From Acidimicrobiales bacterium (GTDB lineage: Bacteria; Actinomycetota; Acidimicrobiia; Acidimicrobiales; SHLQ01): DNA of 6,980 nucleotides. Made by a program: the position numbers and the translations under genes. The notes under the pieces were generated by a model that was not told the origin of the DNA, did no database searches, and worked only from the letters and a program-made list of their open reading frames with translations. Shown here one piece after another: positions 1-5,681 of this stretch (positions are counted from its first letter, which is position 1; every line of letters begins with the position of its first letter). The DNA lies in assembly GCA_013002375.1 (NCBI GenBank), contig JABDJW010000379.1:1-6980 (forward strand), read 5' to 3'.

Positions 1-18
1 GTGGCGGCGCTTCGCCGG

Positions 19-2193
19 TCACGCCGAGCCGAGCACCCGTAGGACTTCGTCGCCGTAGCGGTTGGCCTTGACCGGGCCGATGCCCGACACCGAGAGCAGG
101 CCTTCCTTGGTCGTGGGATTGGTTTCGACGATCGCTTTGAGAGTGGCGTCGTTGAACACCACGAACGCGGGCACATCGGCGGCGCGGGCGGTGGTGAGGC
201 GCCATTCCTTCAGCGCCACGAAGCGAGGGTCGGAATCGGCGACCGAGCTGGCCTGCTTGCCCCTGGGTCCCTTGGCCGGCCGGTTCTTGGCCAGCACCTT
301 GCGTTGTTCGGCGATGCGGTCCAGGACATCGTCGAGCGGGCGGCCCGAGGCGACCAGGGCGATGGTTTCGTCGATGGTGACGAGATACGGCGAGGGCGTG
401 CGGTTTGCGGTGCGCTTGCCCACCGAACGTTGCTCGGCCCAGCTGAGGAACAGCTGCCGTTCGGCCCGGGTGAGGGCGACATACATCAGGTTGCGCTCTT
501 CGTTGCGGGCGGCTCGGGTCTTGGCGTACCCGATCGGTACCAGGCCTTCCTCGAGGCCGGCGAGGTGCACGATGGGCCATTCGAGACCCTTGGCGCTGTG
601 AAACGTGGCCAGCTCGACGGCATCCTCGTACTCGGCGGTGTGGCCGCCAACCGCGGTGCGCAACCAGCTGACGAAGCGTTCGATGTCGCCGCTGGGATCG
701 ATCGCCAGGTAGTCGTTGCCCATCCGCACCAGGGTGAGCAGGTTGGCCCGGCGCTCCTCGATGGCTTGGCTGCCATCGGCGCTCGGGGCATCTTCGTCGT
801 CGGCGTCGCCCGCGTCGGCGACCAACTGGGGCTGCTCGGACTCGGTGAGATCGCCGCCGAGGCGGCGGGCCTGATCGTCGAGATCGGCCAGCGCGACCTC
901 GAGCGAGGTGCGGCCGGAGCGAAGCTGACGCAACGACGCCTTGACCTCGGGCCGATCGAGCAGGGCCATGCCGCCGCGCGACCGGAACGGGATCTTGGCC
1001 TTGCGAAAGGCTTCCTCGAACAGCTGCAGCTGCGCATTGGTGCGCATCAGCACCGCTTGCTCGGCCCAACGGGCCCCCGGGCGGCGGGCATCGCGGACCG
1101 CACGGGCCACGCCGCGAGCCTCGCTGTAGTCGTTGACGAAGCTGCGGCTGACCGGCAACGGCCCCGACGGTCTGGTGGGGATGAGTTGCTGCTTGTGGCC
1201 CAGCACCGCGTTGGCCATGGTCAGGATCTGTGGCGACGAGCGGTGGTTGTGCTTGAGTTCGACCGTCCGGCCCGTGGGGAAGAGGTCGCAGAACTCGTCG
1301 AGGTAGGCCGAATCGGCGCCGTTCCAGCCGTAGATCGCCTGGCGGGGGTCGCCGACCACGCACAGGTCGCTTTCCGGGCCCATCCAGGCCTGGAGCAGAG
1401 CGAACTGCAGCGGGTTGACATCCTGGAACTCGTCGACGAACAGGTGCTGGCGCCGCCAGTGCTGGGCGGCGGCGTACGCGGGATCGGCTTCGATCTCGCG
1501 CCGGGCCAGGATGAGCAGGTCGTCGAAGTCGATCAGGTGCCGCTGGGCCTTTTGCTTCTCGTAGCGGCCGTACAGTTCGGCGATCTGGCCCGCGGGAGCG
1601 GGCGGCTTCCGGCCGAGTCGGTGCACGCCGGTTTCGTATTCGGCCGGGCGGATGCGACGGGCCTTGGCCCATTCGATCTCGCCGACCAGTTCGATCGCCT
1701 GCAGGCCACCCTTGCGGCCCCGGGGCAGGAGCCGGGCGACGAACCCGACCTTGCGGTCGAGCAGTTCGGGCGCGGTGCGGTCGAGATCGGACCAGCGACT
1801 GCGCAGTTGGGCGTACGCGATGCCGTGGAATGTTCCGGCCGCCACCGAATCACGCATGCCGAGCGACCGCAGCCGGTTGGTGAGCTCGCCGGCCGCCTTG
1901 CGGGTGAAGGTGAGGGTGAGCACCTTGCGGGGGTCGGCTGCGCCGGTGAGCGACCGATGGGCGATGCGGCGGGTGAGGACGCGGGTCTTGCCCGAGCCGG
2001 CCCCGGCGATGATGCACAGGTGGCCGGCGTCGTGGGTGACCGCCCGGTGCTGTTCGTCGTTCAGGCCGGCCAGCAGCGATTCGACGTTGCGATCGCCCCG
2101 GCCCGATTCGTCGAGGCTGAGGCCGTCGCCCCCGAAGGGATCGATGTCGCCTTCGGCAGGGGTGGAGTCGCCGGCCCCGAGGTTCAAACGCAC
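19..2193 (-). CDS. uvrD2: UvrD2-like superfamily 1 ATP-dependent DNA helicase with C-terminal HRDC domain
   Basis: This is a 724-residue 3'-5' SF1A DNA helicase that would unwind DNA in repair or replication. All the usual motifs are visible: Q motif LNDEQHRAV (44-52), Walker A AGAGSGKT (63-70), motif Ia TFTRKAAGEL (95-104), Walker B VDEFQD (253-258), motif III GDPRQAIYGWNGA (281-293), motif IV HNHRSS (315-320), motif V TFHSAKGLEW (530-539) and motif VI YVALTRAE (571-578). Residues about 655-723 form an HRDC domain ending in the helix-hairpin-like SVSGIGPVKANRYG. Helicase plus HRDC at this length is the actinobacterial UvrD2 layout. The linker (about 587-655) has no cysteine, so the tetracysteine motif known in mycobacterial UvrD2 is absent. 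An acidic, low-complexity insert lies at about 450-480. The start is GTG at 2193; no other ATG or GTG occurs in frame before the Q motif, and a TAGGGT hexamer seven bases upstream supports it. AGGG within that hexamer could alternatively be a ribosome binding site. Confidence 0.93.
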   Translation of the reverse strand: MRLNLGAGDSTPAEGDIDPFGGDGLSLDESGRGDRNVESLLAGLNDEQHRAVTHDAGHLCIIAGAGSGKTRVLTRRIAHRSLTGAADPRKVLTLTFTRKAAGELTNRLRSLGMRDSVAAGTFHGIAYAQLRSRWSDLDRTAPELLDRKVGFVARLLPRGRKGGLQAIELVGEIEWAKARRIRPAEYETGVHRLGRKPPAPAGQIAELYGRYEKQKAQRHLIDFDDLLILARREIEADPAYAAAQHWRRQHLFVDEFQDVNPLQFALLQAWMGPESDLCVVGDPRQAIYGWNGADSAYLDEFCDLFPTGRTVELKHNHRSSPQILTMANAVLGHKQQLIPTRPSGPLPVSRSFVNDYSEARGVARAVRDARRPGARWAEQAVLMRTNAQLQLFEEAFRKAKIPFRSRGGMALLDRPEVKASLRQLRSGRTSLEVALADLDDQARRLGGDLTESEQPQLVADAGDADDEDAPSADGSQAIEERRANLLTLVRMGNDYLAIDPSGDIERFVSWLRTAVGGHTAEYEDAVELATFHSAKGLEWPIVHLAGLEEGLVPIGYAKTRAARNEERNLMYVALTRAERQLFLSWAEQRSVGKRTANRTPSPYLVTIDETIALVASGRPLDDVLDRIAEQRKVLAKNRPAKGPRGKQASSVADSDPRFVALKEWRLTTARAADVPAFVVFNDATLKAIVETNPTTKEGLLSVSGIGPVKANRYGDEVLRVLGSA

Positions 2194-2237
2194 GATCTTG
2201 ACCCTAGCCAGTCGGTGTGACGGTTAAGCTCCCAACC
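2194..2237. promoter_or_regulatory. Compact divergent promoter region, likely leaderless in both directions
   Basis: Only 44 bases separate the helicase GTG (minus) from the PH-domain gene ATG (plus). On the plus strand TAAGCT (2225-2230) lies exactly seven bases before ATG 2238. On the minus strand TAGGGT (complement of 2201-2206) lies exactly seven bases before GTG 2193. Both fit the actinobacterial -10 pattern TAnnnT at the distance that puts the first transcribed base at or next to the start codon. The plus-strand gene has no purine-rich ribosome binding site (CTCCCAACC precedes ATG). Neither -35 is convincing: TTGACC at 2198-2203 is 21 bases from the plus -10, which is too long. Each gene's expected -35 zone overlaps the other's -10. 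Confidence 0.6.
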
Positions 2238-2894
2238 ATGGCGTATCCGCAAGAACTCCTGAGCAACGACGAAGAGATCGTGCTCGATCTGCGACCTCAC
2301 TGGTGGGCGATCCTTCCCGCGATCCTGGTACTCACCGGCGCGATCGTGCTCGGCATCATCGTTCTGGTCGTCTTCGACGGCGACTGGAGCTGGCTCCGCA
2401 TTCCCGTCGGCGTCCTGATCCTGGTCGCGCTGGTCTGGTTCGCCCAGCAGTACACCAAGTGGACCACGACGAACTTCGTCGTCACCAACGAACGGGTCAT
2501 CTCCCGGCACGGCGTGGTGGCCAAATCGGGCATCGAGATTCCCCTCGATCGCATTAACACCGTGCACTTCAAGCAGTCGCTGTTCGAACGGCTGATCGGT
2601 GCCGGTGATCTGTCGATCGAATCGGCGTCGGAGGGCGGGCAGCAATCGTTCTCGAACGTGCGCAAACCGAACCTGGTCCAGCAGGAGATCTACCGGATGA
2701 TCGAGGGGTTCGAATCCCGTCGACTCAACCGGATGGGCGAGGCGGTGGCGGCCAGCCAGGGCCCGGGTGCCCCGCCTGCGCCGACCGAATCGATTCCCGA
2801 TCAGATCGCCAAGCTCGACCAACTCCGCCAGCAGGGTGTGTTGAGCGAAGCCGAGTTCCAGGCCAAGAAGACCGACCTTCTCCGCCGCATGTAG
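2238..2894 (+). CDS. Membrane protein with bacterial PH (bPH2) domain and C-terminal SHOCT domain
   Basis: This 218-residue protein is a small membrane-anchored protein of unknown biochemical role. After a short polar N-terminus (EELLSNDEEIVLDLRPHWW style, as in many actinobacterial relatives) come two membrane helices, about residues 23-46 and 52-71. A bPH2 (YdbS-like, formerly DUF304) domain follows at about 72-155, with the typical YTKWTTTNFVVTNERVISR strand and the IPLDRINTV segment. A Pro/Ala linker (about 170-185) leads to a SHOCT motif at about 186-217 (IAKLDQLRQQGVLSEAEF, then a Lys-rich helix). SHOCT domains are thought to mediate oligomerisation or contacts with partners. The start is placed at ATG 2238 and not at the in-frame GTG at 2217, because homologous proteins begin MAYP-like and because the TAAGCT hexamer sits between the two, which would leave the GTG outside the transcript. 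It is divergent from the helicase and converges on the acetyltransferase. Confidence 0.88.
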   Translation: MAYPQELLSNDEEIVLDLRPHWWAILPAILVLTGAIVLGIIVLVVFDGDWSWLRIPVGVLILVALVWFAQQYTKWTTTNFVVTNERVISRHGVVAKSGIEIPLDRINTVHFKQSLFERLIGAGDLSIESASEGGQQSFSNVRKPNLVQQEIYRMIEGFESRRLNRMGEAVAASQGPGAPPAPTESIPDQIAKLDQLRQQGVLSEAEFQAKKTDLLRRM

Positions 2895-2940
2895 GCCGTT
2901 CCTCGCCCTGGCGGGCTCGTCTTCTGTCACTCGAACTGCC
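2895..2940. other. Convergent intergenic spacer with a weak hairpin
   Basis: This is the gene-free stretch just after the PH-domain gene stop. It holds a short inverted repeat, GCCC (2905-2908) and GGGC (2913-2916), followed by a partly T-rich tract (TCGTCTTCTGTC). This could be a weak terminator for the PH-domain gene, but the stem is only four base pairs. The palindrome pair that follows is the more striking structure between these convergent genes. Confidence 0.3.
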
Positions 2941-2982
2941 AAGAGGGGTCAGACCCCAATCCGGCAAGAGGGGTCAGACCCC
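2941..2982. repeat. Two direct copies of a 17-base unit with the palindrome GGGGTCAGACCCC
   Basis: AAGAGGGGTCAGACCCC occurs at 2941-2957 and again, identically, at 2966-2982, spaced by eight bases (25-base period). Each copy contains a perfect inverted repeat, GGGGTC and GACCCC around a central A, so each could fold into a GC-rich hairpin in either strand. The pair sits between convergent genes, and the second copy runs into the end of the acetyltransferase gene. This resembles REP/BIME-like extragenic palindromes that are dispersed in many genomes, often by REP-associated tyrosine transposases; no transposase is present here, so that link is inference. It may also serve as a bidirectional transcript end or mRNA-stabilising structure, although no T tract follows. 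No other copy was seen in the window. Confidence 0.85.
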
Positions 2983-3411
2983 GGGGCGGGACATCGAGAG
3001 GTGGGGGATGCCGTCTTCGACGTACTCCGCACCGCTGACCGCGTAGCCGAATCGCTCGTACCAGGCGGTGAGGTGGGATTGGGCCTCGAGGGTGGACGGG
3101 CGATCGCCGATCACGTCGAGCGCGGCCTGCATCAACTCGGCGGCCCGGCCCTCGCCGCGATGGTCGGCGTGGGTGACGACCCGGCCGATGCGCACGCCAT
3201 CGGCATCGTCGAGCACCCGCAGCGCAGCGGCGATGGGGTGATCCGGGCTCGCCGCCCAAAGGTGCACGGTGCCGGGGGAGAGGTCATGGCCATCGGGGTC
3301 GAGGTAGGGGCACTGCTGCTCGACCACGAACACGGCGGACCGCAACACGAGTAGATCGTAGAGCTGCGCCGCGGTGAGCTCGGGTCCGGGGCAAACATGT
3401 ATTTCGGCCAT
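2974..3411 (-). CDS. elaA: ElaA-family GNAT N-acetyltransferase
   Basis: This 145-residue protein is a single-domain GNAT acetyltransferase expected to move an acetyl group from acetyl-CoA to an amine; the substrate of the ElaA family is not established. Visible signatures are the N-terminal LYDLLVLRSAVFVVEQQCPY and DPDGHDL segment (about 17-44) typical of ElaA, motif A with the CoA pyrophosphate loop R-G-E-G-R-A (85-90) after strand RIGRVVTH, and the late AWYERFGY (116-123) and EDGIPHLSM (132-140) segments. The length matches the family. The start is ATG at 3411. No ribosome binding site is seen; TAGTCT (complement of 3421-3426) lies nine bases upstream, suggesting a very short or absent leader. 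The stop TGA (complement of 2974-2976) and the last two codons (Gly-Val) fall inside the second copy of the GGGGTCAGACCCC repeat, so the C-terminal tail was probably set by the repeat. Confidence 0.88.
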   Translation of the reverse strand: MAEIHVCPGPELTAAQLYDLLVLRSAVFVVEQQCPYLDPDGHDLSPGTVHLWAASPDHPIAAALRVLDDADGVRIGRVVTHADHRGEGRAAELMQAALDVIGDRPSTLEAQSHLTAWYERFGYAVSGAEYVEDGIPHLSMSRPGV

Positions 3412-3464
3412 CAGGCTGCGAGACTATCGGTGCTGACCCGCCCGCTTGCGACGAAAGTCCCCCT
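3412..3464. promoter_or_regulatory. Divergent start region between acetyltransferase and alpha/beta hydrolase
   Basis: There are 53 bases between ATG 3411 (minus) and ATG 3465 (plus). On the minus strand TAGTCT (complement of 3421-3426) fits TAnnnT and lies nine bases from the start codon. On the plus strand the best candidate is the weaker GAAAGT (3453-3458), six bases before ATG. Neither gene has a convincing ribosome binding site. No good -35 hexamer is visible for either. The layout is similar to the helicase/PH-domain junction but less clear. Confidence 0.4.
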
Positions 3465-4325
3465 ATGCCCCGCGCCGTGAACACTCAATCCGGCAACGCG
3501 CAGTCCGACGACGTTGTCGTCGAGATCGAGTACGAGTCCTTTGGCTACGACGGCGACCCGCTCCTCGTCCTGGTGCCCGGGTATGGCGCCCAACTGTTGT
3601 TCTACCCCGAGGAGTTCTGCCAGGGCCTGGTCGACCGGGGCTTCTGGGTGGTCCGGATGGACAACCGCGATGCGGGCCTGAGCAGCCGGGTGCCGGGCGG
3701 GTACGGGCTGGAGGACATGGCCGCCGATGTGCGGGCCGTGATCGACGATGTGCAGTCCACCGAGGCCCACGTGATGGGGTTCTCGATGGGCGGCATGATT
3801 GCCCAGATGGTCGGCCATCACCACGCCGACGTCGTGAAGTCGCTGGCCCTGACGGCCACGGCATCGGGCAACCGCAACATCGCGAACAGTGAGCCCCACG
3901 TGGTCGAAGCCCTGTTGGCCGATCCGGTCGAGGGCGGCATCGACGAGCGGGTCGCGGCCGACGTCGAGGCCCGCCGGATCTGGGCCAGCCCCGAGTGGCA
4001 CGACGACGACCTCACCGCGGAGTACTTCCGGCGCGTCTACGAGCGGGGTGGGATCGAGGACGGTTCGGCCCAGGCTCGTCAGTCGGCCGCCATTGCTCAG
4101 AGCGGCAACCGCGACGATATCGTCCGCGGGCTCACCCAGAGCATCACGGTGATACACGGCGCCGAGGATCCGCTGATTCCGCCGGCCAACGGCGAACATC
4201 TGGCCGGCCTGGTCGATCATGCCGAACTGTTGCTGGTCGACGGCATGGGTCACGACCTACCCGTGCAGGCCTGGGCGGCGATCATCTCGGCGGTCACCGC
4301 CGGCGTCGCCCGCAGCTACGAGTAG
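3465..4325 (+). CDS. Alpha/beta-fold hydrolase (esterase-like)
   Basis: This 286-residue protein is a soluble serine hydrolase of the alpha/beta fold with an unknown substrate. The full catalytic triad can be read: nucleophile Ser107 in the elbow GFSMGG (105-110), acid Asp235 in HGAEDPLIP (231-239) and base His263 in GMGHDLP (260-266). The oxyanion-hole strand LLVLVPGYGAQ lies at 33-43. The segment RMDNRDAGLSS (64-74) is typical of the subgroup that includes RdmC-like methyl esterases and many actinobacterial carboxyl-ester hydrolases. A helical lid occupies about 140-215. No signal peptide or membrane helix is seen, so it is probably cytoplasmic. ATG 3465 is the first in-frame start codon seen in the short spacer. 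The domain context gives no substrate clue: the divergent neighbour is an acetyltransferase and the next gene is 203 bases downstream. Epoxide hydrolase or haloperoxidase-like activity cannot be excluded by sequence alone. Confidence 0.88.
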   Translation: MPRAVNTQSGNAQSDDVVVEIEYESFGYDGDPLLVLVPGYGAQLLFYPEEFCQGLVDRGFWVVRMDNRDAGLSSRVPGGYGLEDMAADVRAVIDDVQSTEAHVMGFSMGGMIAQMVGHHHADVVKSLALTATASGNRNIANSEPHVVEALLADPVEGGIDERVAADVEARRIWASPEWHDDDLTAEYFRRVYERGGIEDGSAQARQSAAIAQSGNRDDIVRGLTQSITVIHGAEDPLIPPANGEHLAGLVDHAELLLVDGMGHDLPVQAWAAIISAVTAGVARSYE

Positions 4326-4528
4326 CGGCCGTGAGCTCGCAGCAACTTGACGCCGTTGTCGGTTTCGTCGGTCTACGGTTTTGTTGTCGCGGCACAAGGG
4401 TGGACATTCCGCTCGCCCGACCCGGGCCGAGCTCACCCGGCTCATCTCACATGCCCAGACTCACGTGGCCGCCGGGCCATGCGGGCCAGTAGGGTCGACG
4501 GGTCCGCCACCACGGGAGAAAGAACACG
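4326..4528 (+). promoter_or_regulatory. 203-base spacer and probable promoter of the racemase unit
   Basis: This gene-free spacer is the largest between complete genes in the window. TAGGGT at 4490-4495 is the best -10 candidate for the racemase gene; transcription would start near 4502, giving a leader of about 26 bases. The same TAGGGTC 7-mer forms the candidate -10 of the helicase gene. No matching -35 is clear. TACGGT (4374-4379) is a second TAnnnT candidate; TTGACG (4347-4352) is 21 bases from it, too far for a standard pair. A 9-base perfect inverted repeat, GTGAGCTCG (4331-4339) and CGAGCTCAC (4428-4436), spans the first half. A CACGTG palindrome lies at 4462-4467. No convincing terminator was found for the upstream hydrolase. 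Confidence 0.4.
4514..4522 (+). promoter_or_regulatory. Ribosome binding site of the racemase gene
   Basis: GGGAGAAAG is a purine-rich Shine-Dalgarno-like tract, with GGAG ending ten bases before ATG 4529. It fixes the racemase start and contrasts with the PH-domain, acetyltransferase and hydrolase genes, which show no such site. Confidence 0.7.
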
Positions 4529-5674
4529 ATGGGTCCGTTGCAGGGAGTCAAGGTCCTCGAGATCGCCGGTATCGGGCCGGGCCCGTTCTGCGCCATGATG
4601 CTGGCTGACATGGGGGCCGAGGTCATCCGCATCGACCGGGCCAAATCGGTCCGGGGCGGCGACCCCGCCGCGCCGCCGGCCGACGTCATGAACCGTGGTC
4701 GGCGTTCGATCGGCGTCGACCTCAAACACCCCGACGGCGTGGCCACCGTGCTCGAACTGGTCGAACAAGCCGACGTCCTGCTCGAAGGCTTCCGGCCCGG
4801 CGTGGCCGAACGGCTCGGCATCGGCCCTGACGACTGCCTGGCCCGCAACCCAAAGCTCGTCTACGGCCGCATGACCGGCTGGGGTCAGGAAGGCCCCTAC
4901 GCCCAGGCCGCGGGCCACGACATCAACTACATCGCCCTCAGCGGCGCCCTCAGCATGATCGGCCGCCGCGGTGAAGGCCCGGTGCCCCCGATCAACTTCC
5001 TGGGCGACTTCGGCGGCGGTGGCTTGCTGCTGGCCTTCGGCCTGGCCTGTGGCGTGGTCGAGGCCCGCACCAGCGGCCAAGGCCAGGTGGTCGACGCGGC
5101 CATGGTCGACGGCGCCGCGCTGCTGTCGACGTTCATCTACGGCTTCCGGGGCATGGGCATCTGGAACGACGAGCGGGGCACCAACATGCTCGACACCGGC
5201 GCGCCGTACTACGACGTGTACCAGTGCAGCGACGGCGAATGGGTCTCGATCGGTTCGATCGAACCGCAGTTCTATGCGCTCCTGCTCGAAAAGACCGGCC
5301 TCGACGGCGACGAAGCATGGGCCGATCAACACGGCCGAGACGCCTGGCCGGCCAAGAAGGAACAGATCGCAGCCATCTTCGCCACCAAGACCCGCGCCGA
5401 ATGGTGCGAGCTCATGGAACACACCGACGTGTGTTTCGCACCGGTGCTCAACCCCGGCGAGGTGCACCAACACCCCCACAACGTGGCCCGCCAGACCTTC
5501 GTCGAACCCCACGGCATCGTGCAGCCGGCCCCGGCGCCCCGCTTCAGCCGCACCGAGCCGACCCTCCAGCACCCGCCACCCCATGCCGGGCAGCACACCG
5601 ACGAGGTCCTCGCCGATTGGGGCCTGTCGGCCGACACCATCACCGCTCGCCGCGCCGACGGCGCCATCGCCTGA
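4529..5674 (+). CDS. mcr: Alpha-methylacyl-CoA racemase (CoA-transferase family III fold)
   Basis: This 381-residue enzyme should interconvert (2R)- and (2S)-2-methylacyl-CoA, letting both isomers enter beta-oxidation of methyl-branched fatty acids or sterol side chains. It has the CaiB/BaiF fold, beginning with the family-typical LEIAGIGPGPFCAMMLADMGAE. The racemase catalytic set is present: His130 in AGHDINYI, Asp160 in LGDFGGGG and Glu245 in SIEPQFY. These match His126, Asp156 and Glu241 of mycobacterial Mcr with a constant shift of four, which can be explained by a small Pro/Ala-rich insert near residues 45-52. GAPYYDVYQCSDG (224-236) and PAPRFSRT (335-342) are also Mcr-like. This favours racemase over a true CoA transferase such as formyl- or succinyl-CoA transferases. 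Length is slightly above the usual 360, with a short C-terminal extension. ATG 4529 follows a good ribosome binding site. It is probably the first gene of a unit with the deacetylase seven bases downstream. Confidence 0.93.
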   Translation: MGPLQGVKVLEIAGIGPGPFCAMMLADMGAEVIRIDRAKSVRGGDPAAPPADVMNRGRRSIGVDLKHPDGVATVLELVEQADVLLEGFRPGVAERLGIGPDDCLARNPKLVYGRMTGWGQEGPYAQAAGHDINYIALSGALSMIGRRGEGPVPPINFLGDFGGGGLLLAFGLACGVVEARTSGQGQVVDAAMVDGAALLSTFIYGFRGMGIWNDERGTNMLDTGAPYYDVYQCSDGEWVSIGSIEPQFYALLLEKTGLDGDEAWADQHGRDAWPAKKEQIAAIFATKTRAEWCELMEHTDVCFAPVLNPGEVHQHPHNVARQTFVEPHGIVQPAPAPRFSRTEPTLQHPPPHAGQHTDEVLADWGLSADTITARRADGAIA

Positions 5675-5681
5675 CCGACGC

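Noticed and set aside
304..2220. A 638-codon open frame on the plus strand, opposite the helicase gene
   Set aside because: It is fully antisense to a gene with every SF1 helicase motif. Its translation is a Gly/Ala/Asp/Val-rich mix without domains, which is the expected shadow of a GC-rich gene.
2217..2237. Upstream GTG start for the PH-domain protein (seven extra residues)
   Set aside because: The seven extra residues are unlike the family N-terminus, no ribosome binding site precedes the GTG, and a -10-like hexamer lies downstream of it, pointing to ATG 2238.
2184..2942. A minus-strand open frame opposite the PH-domain gene
   Set aside because: It overlaps the whole bPH2/SHOCT gene and the divergent promoter region, and its translation has no coherent domain.
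4381..4608. Short open frames in the spacer before the racemase gene
   Set aside because: They run into the racemase gene out of frame, have no ribosome binding site and show no recognisable protein features.
4880..4897. A GGGGTCAGGAAGGCCCC stretch resembling the palindrome repeat
   Set aside because: It lies inside the racemase coding sequence, encodes the conserved GWGQEGP segment and is not a true palindrome, so it is not a third repeat copy.
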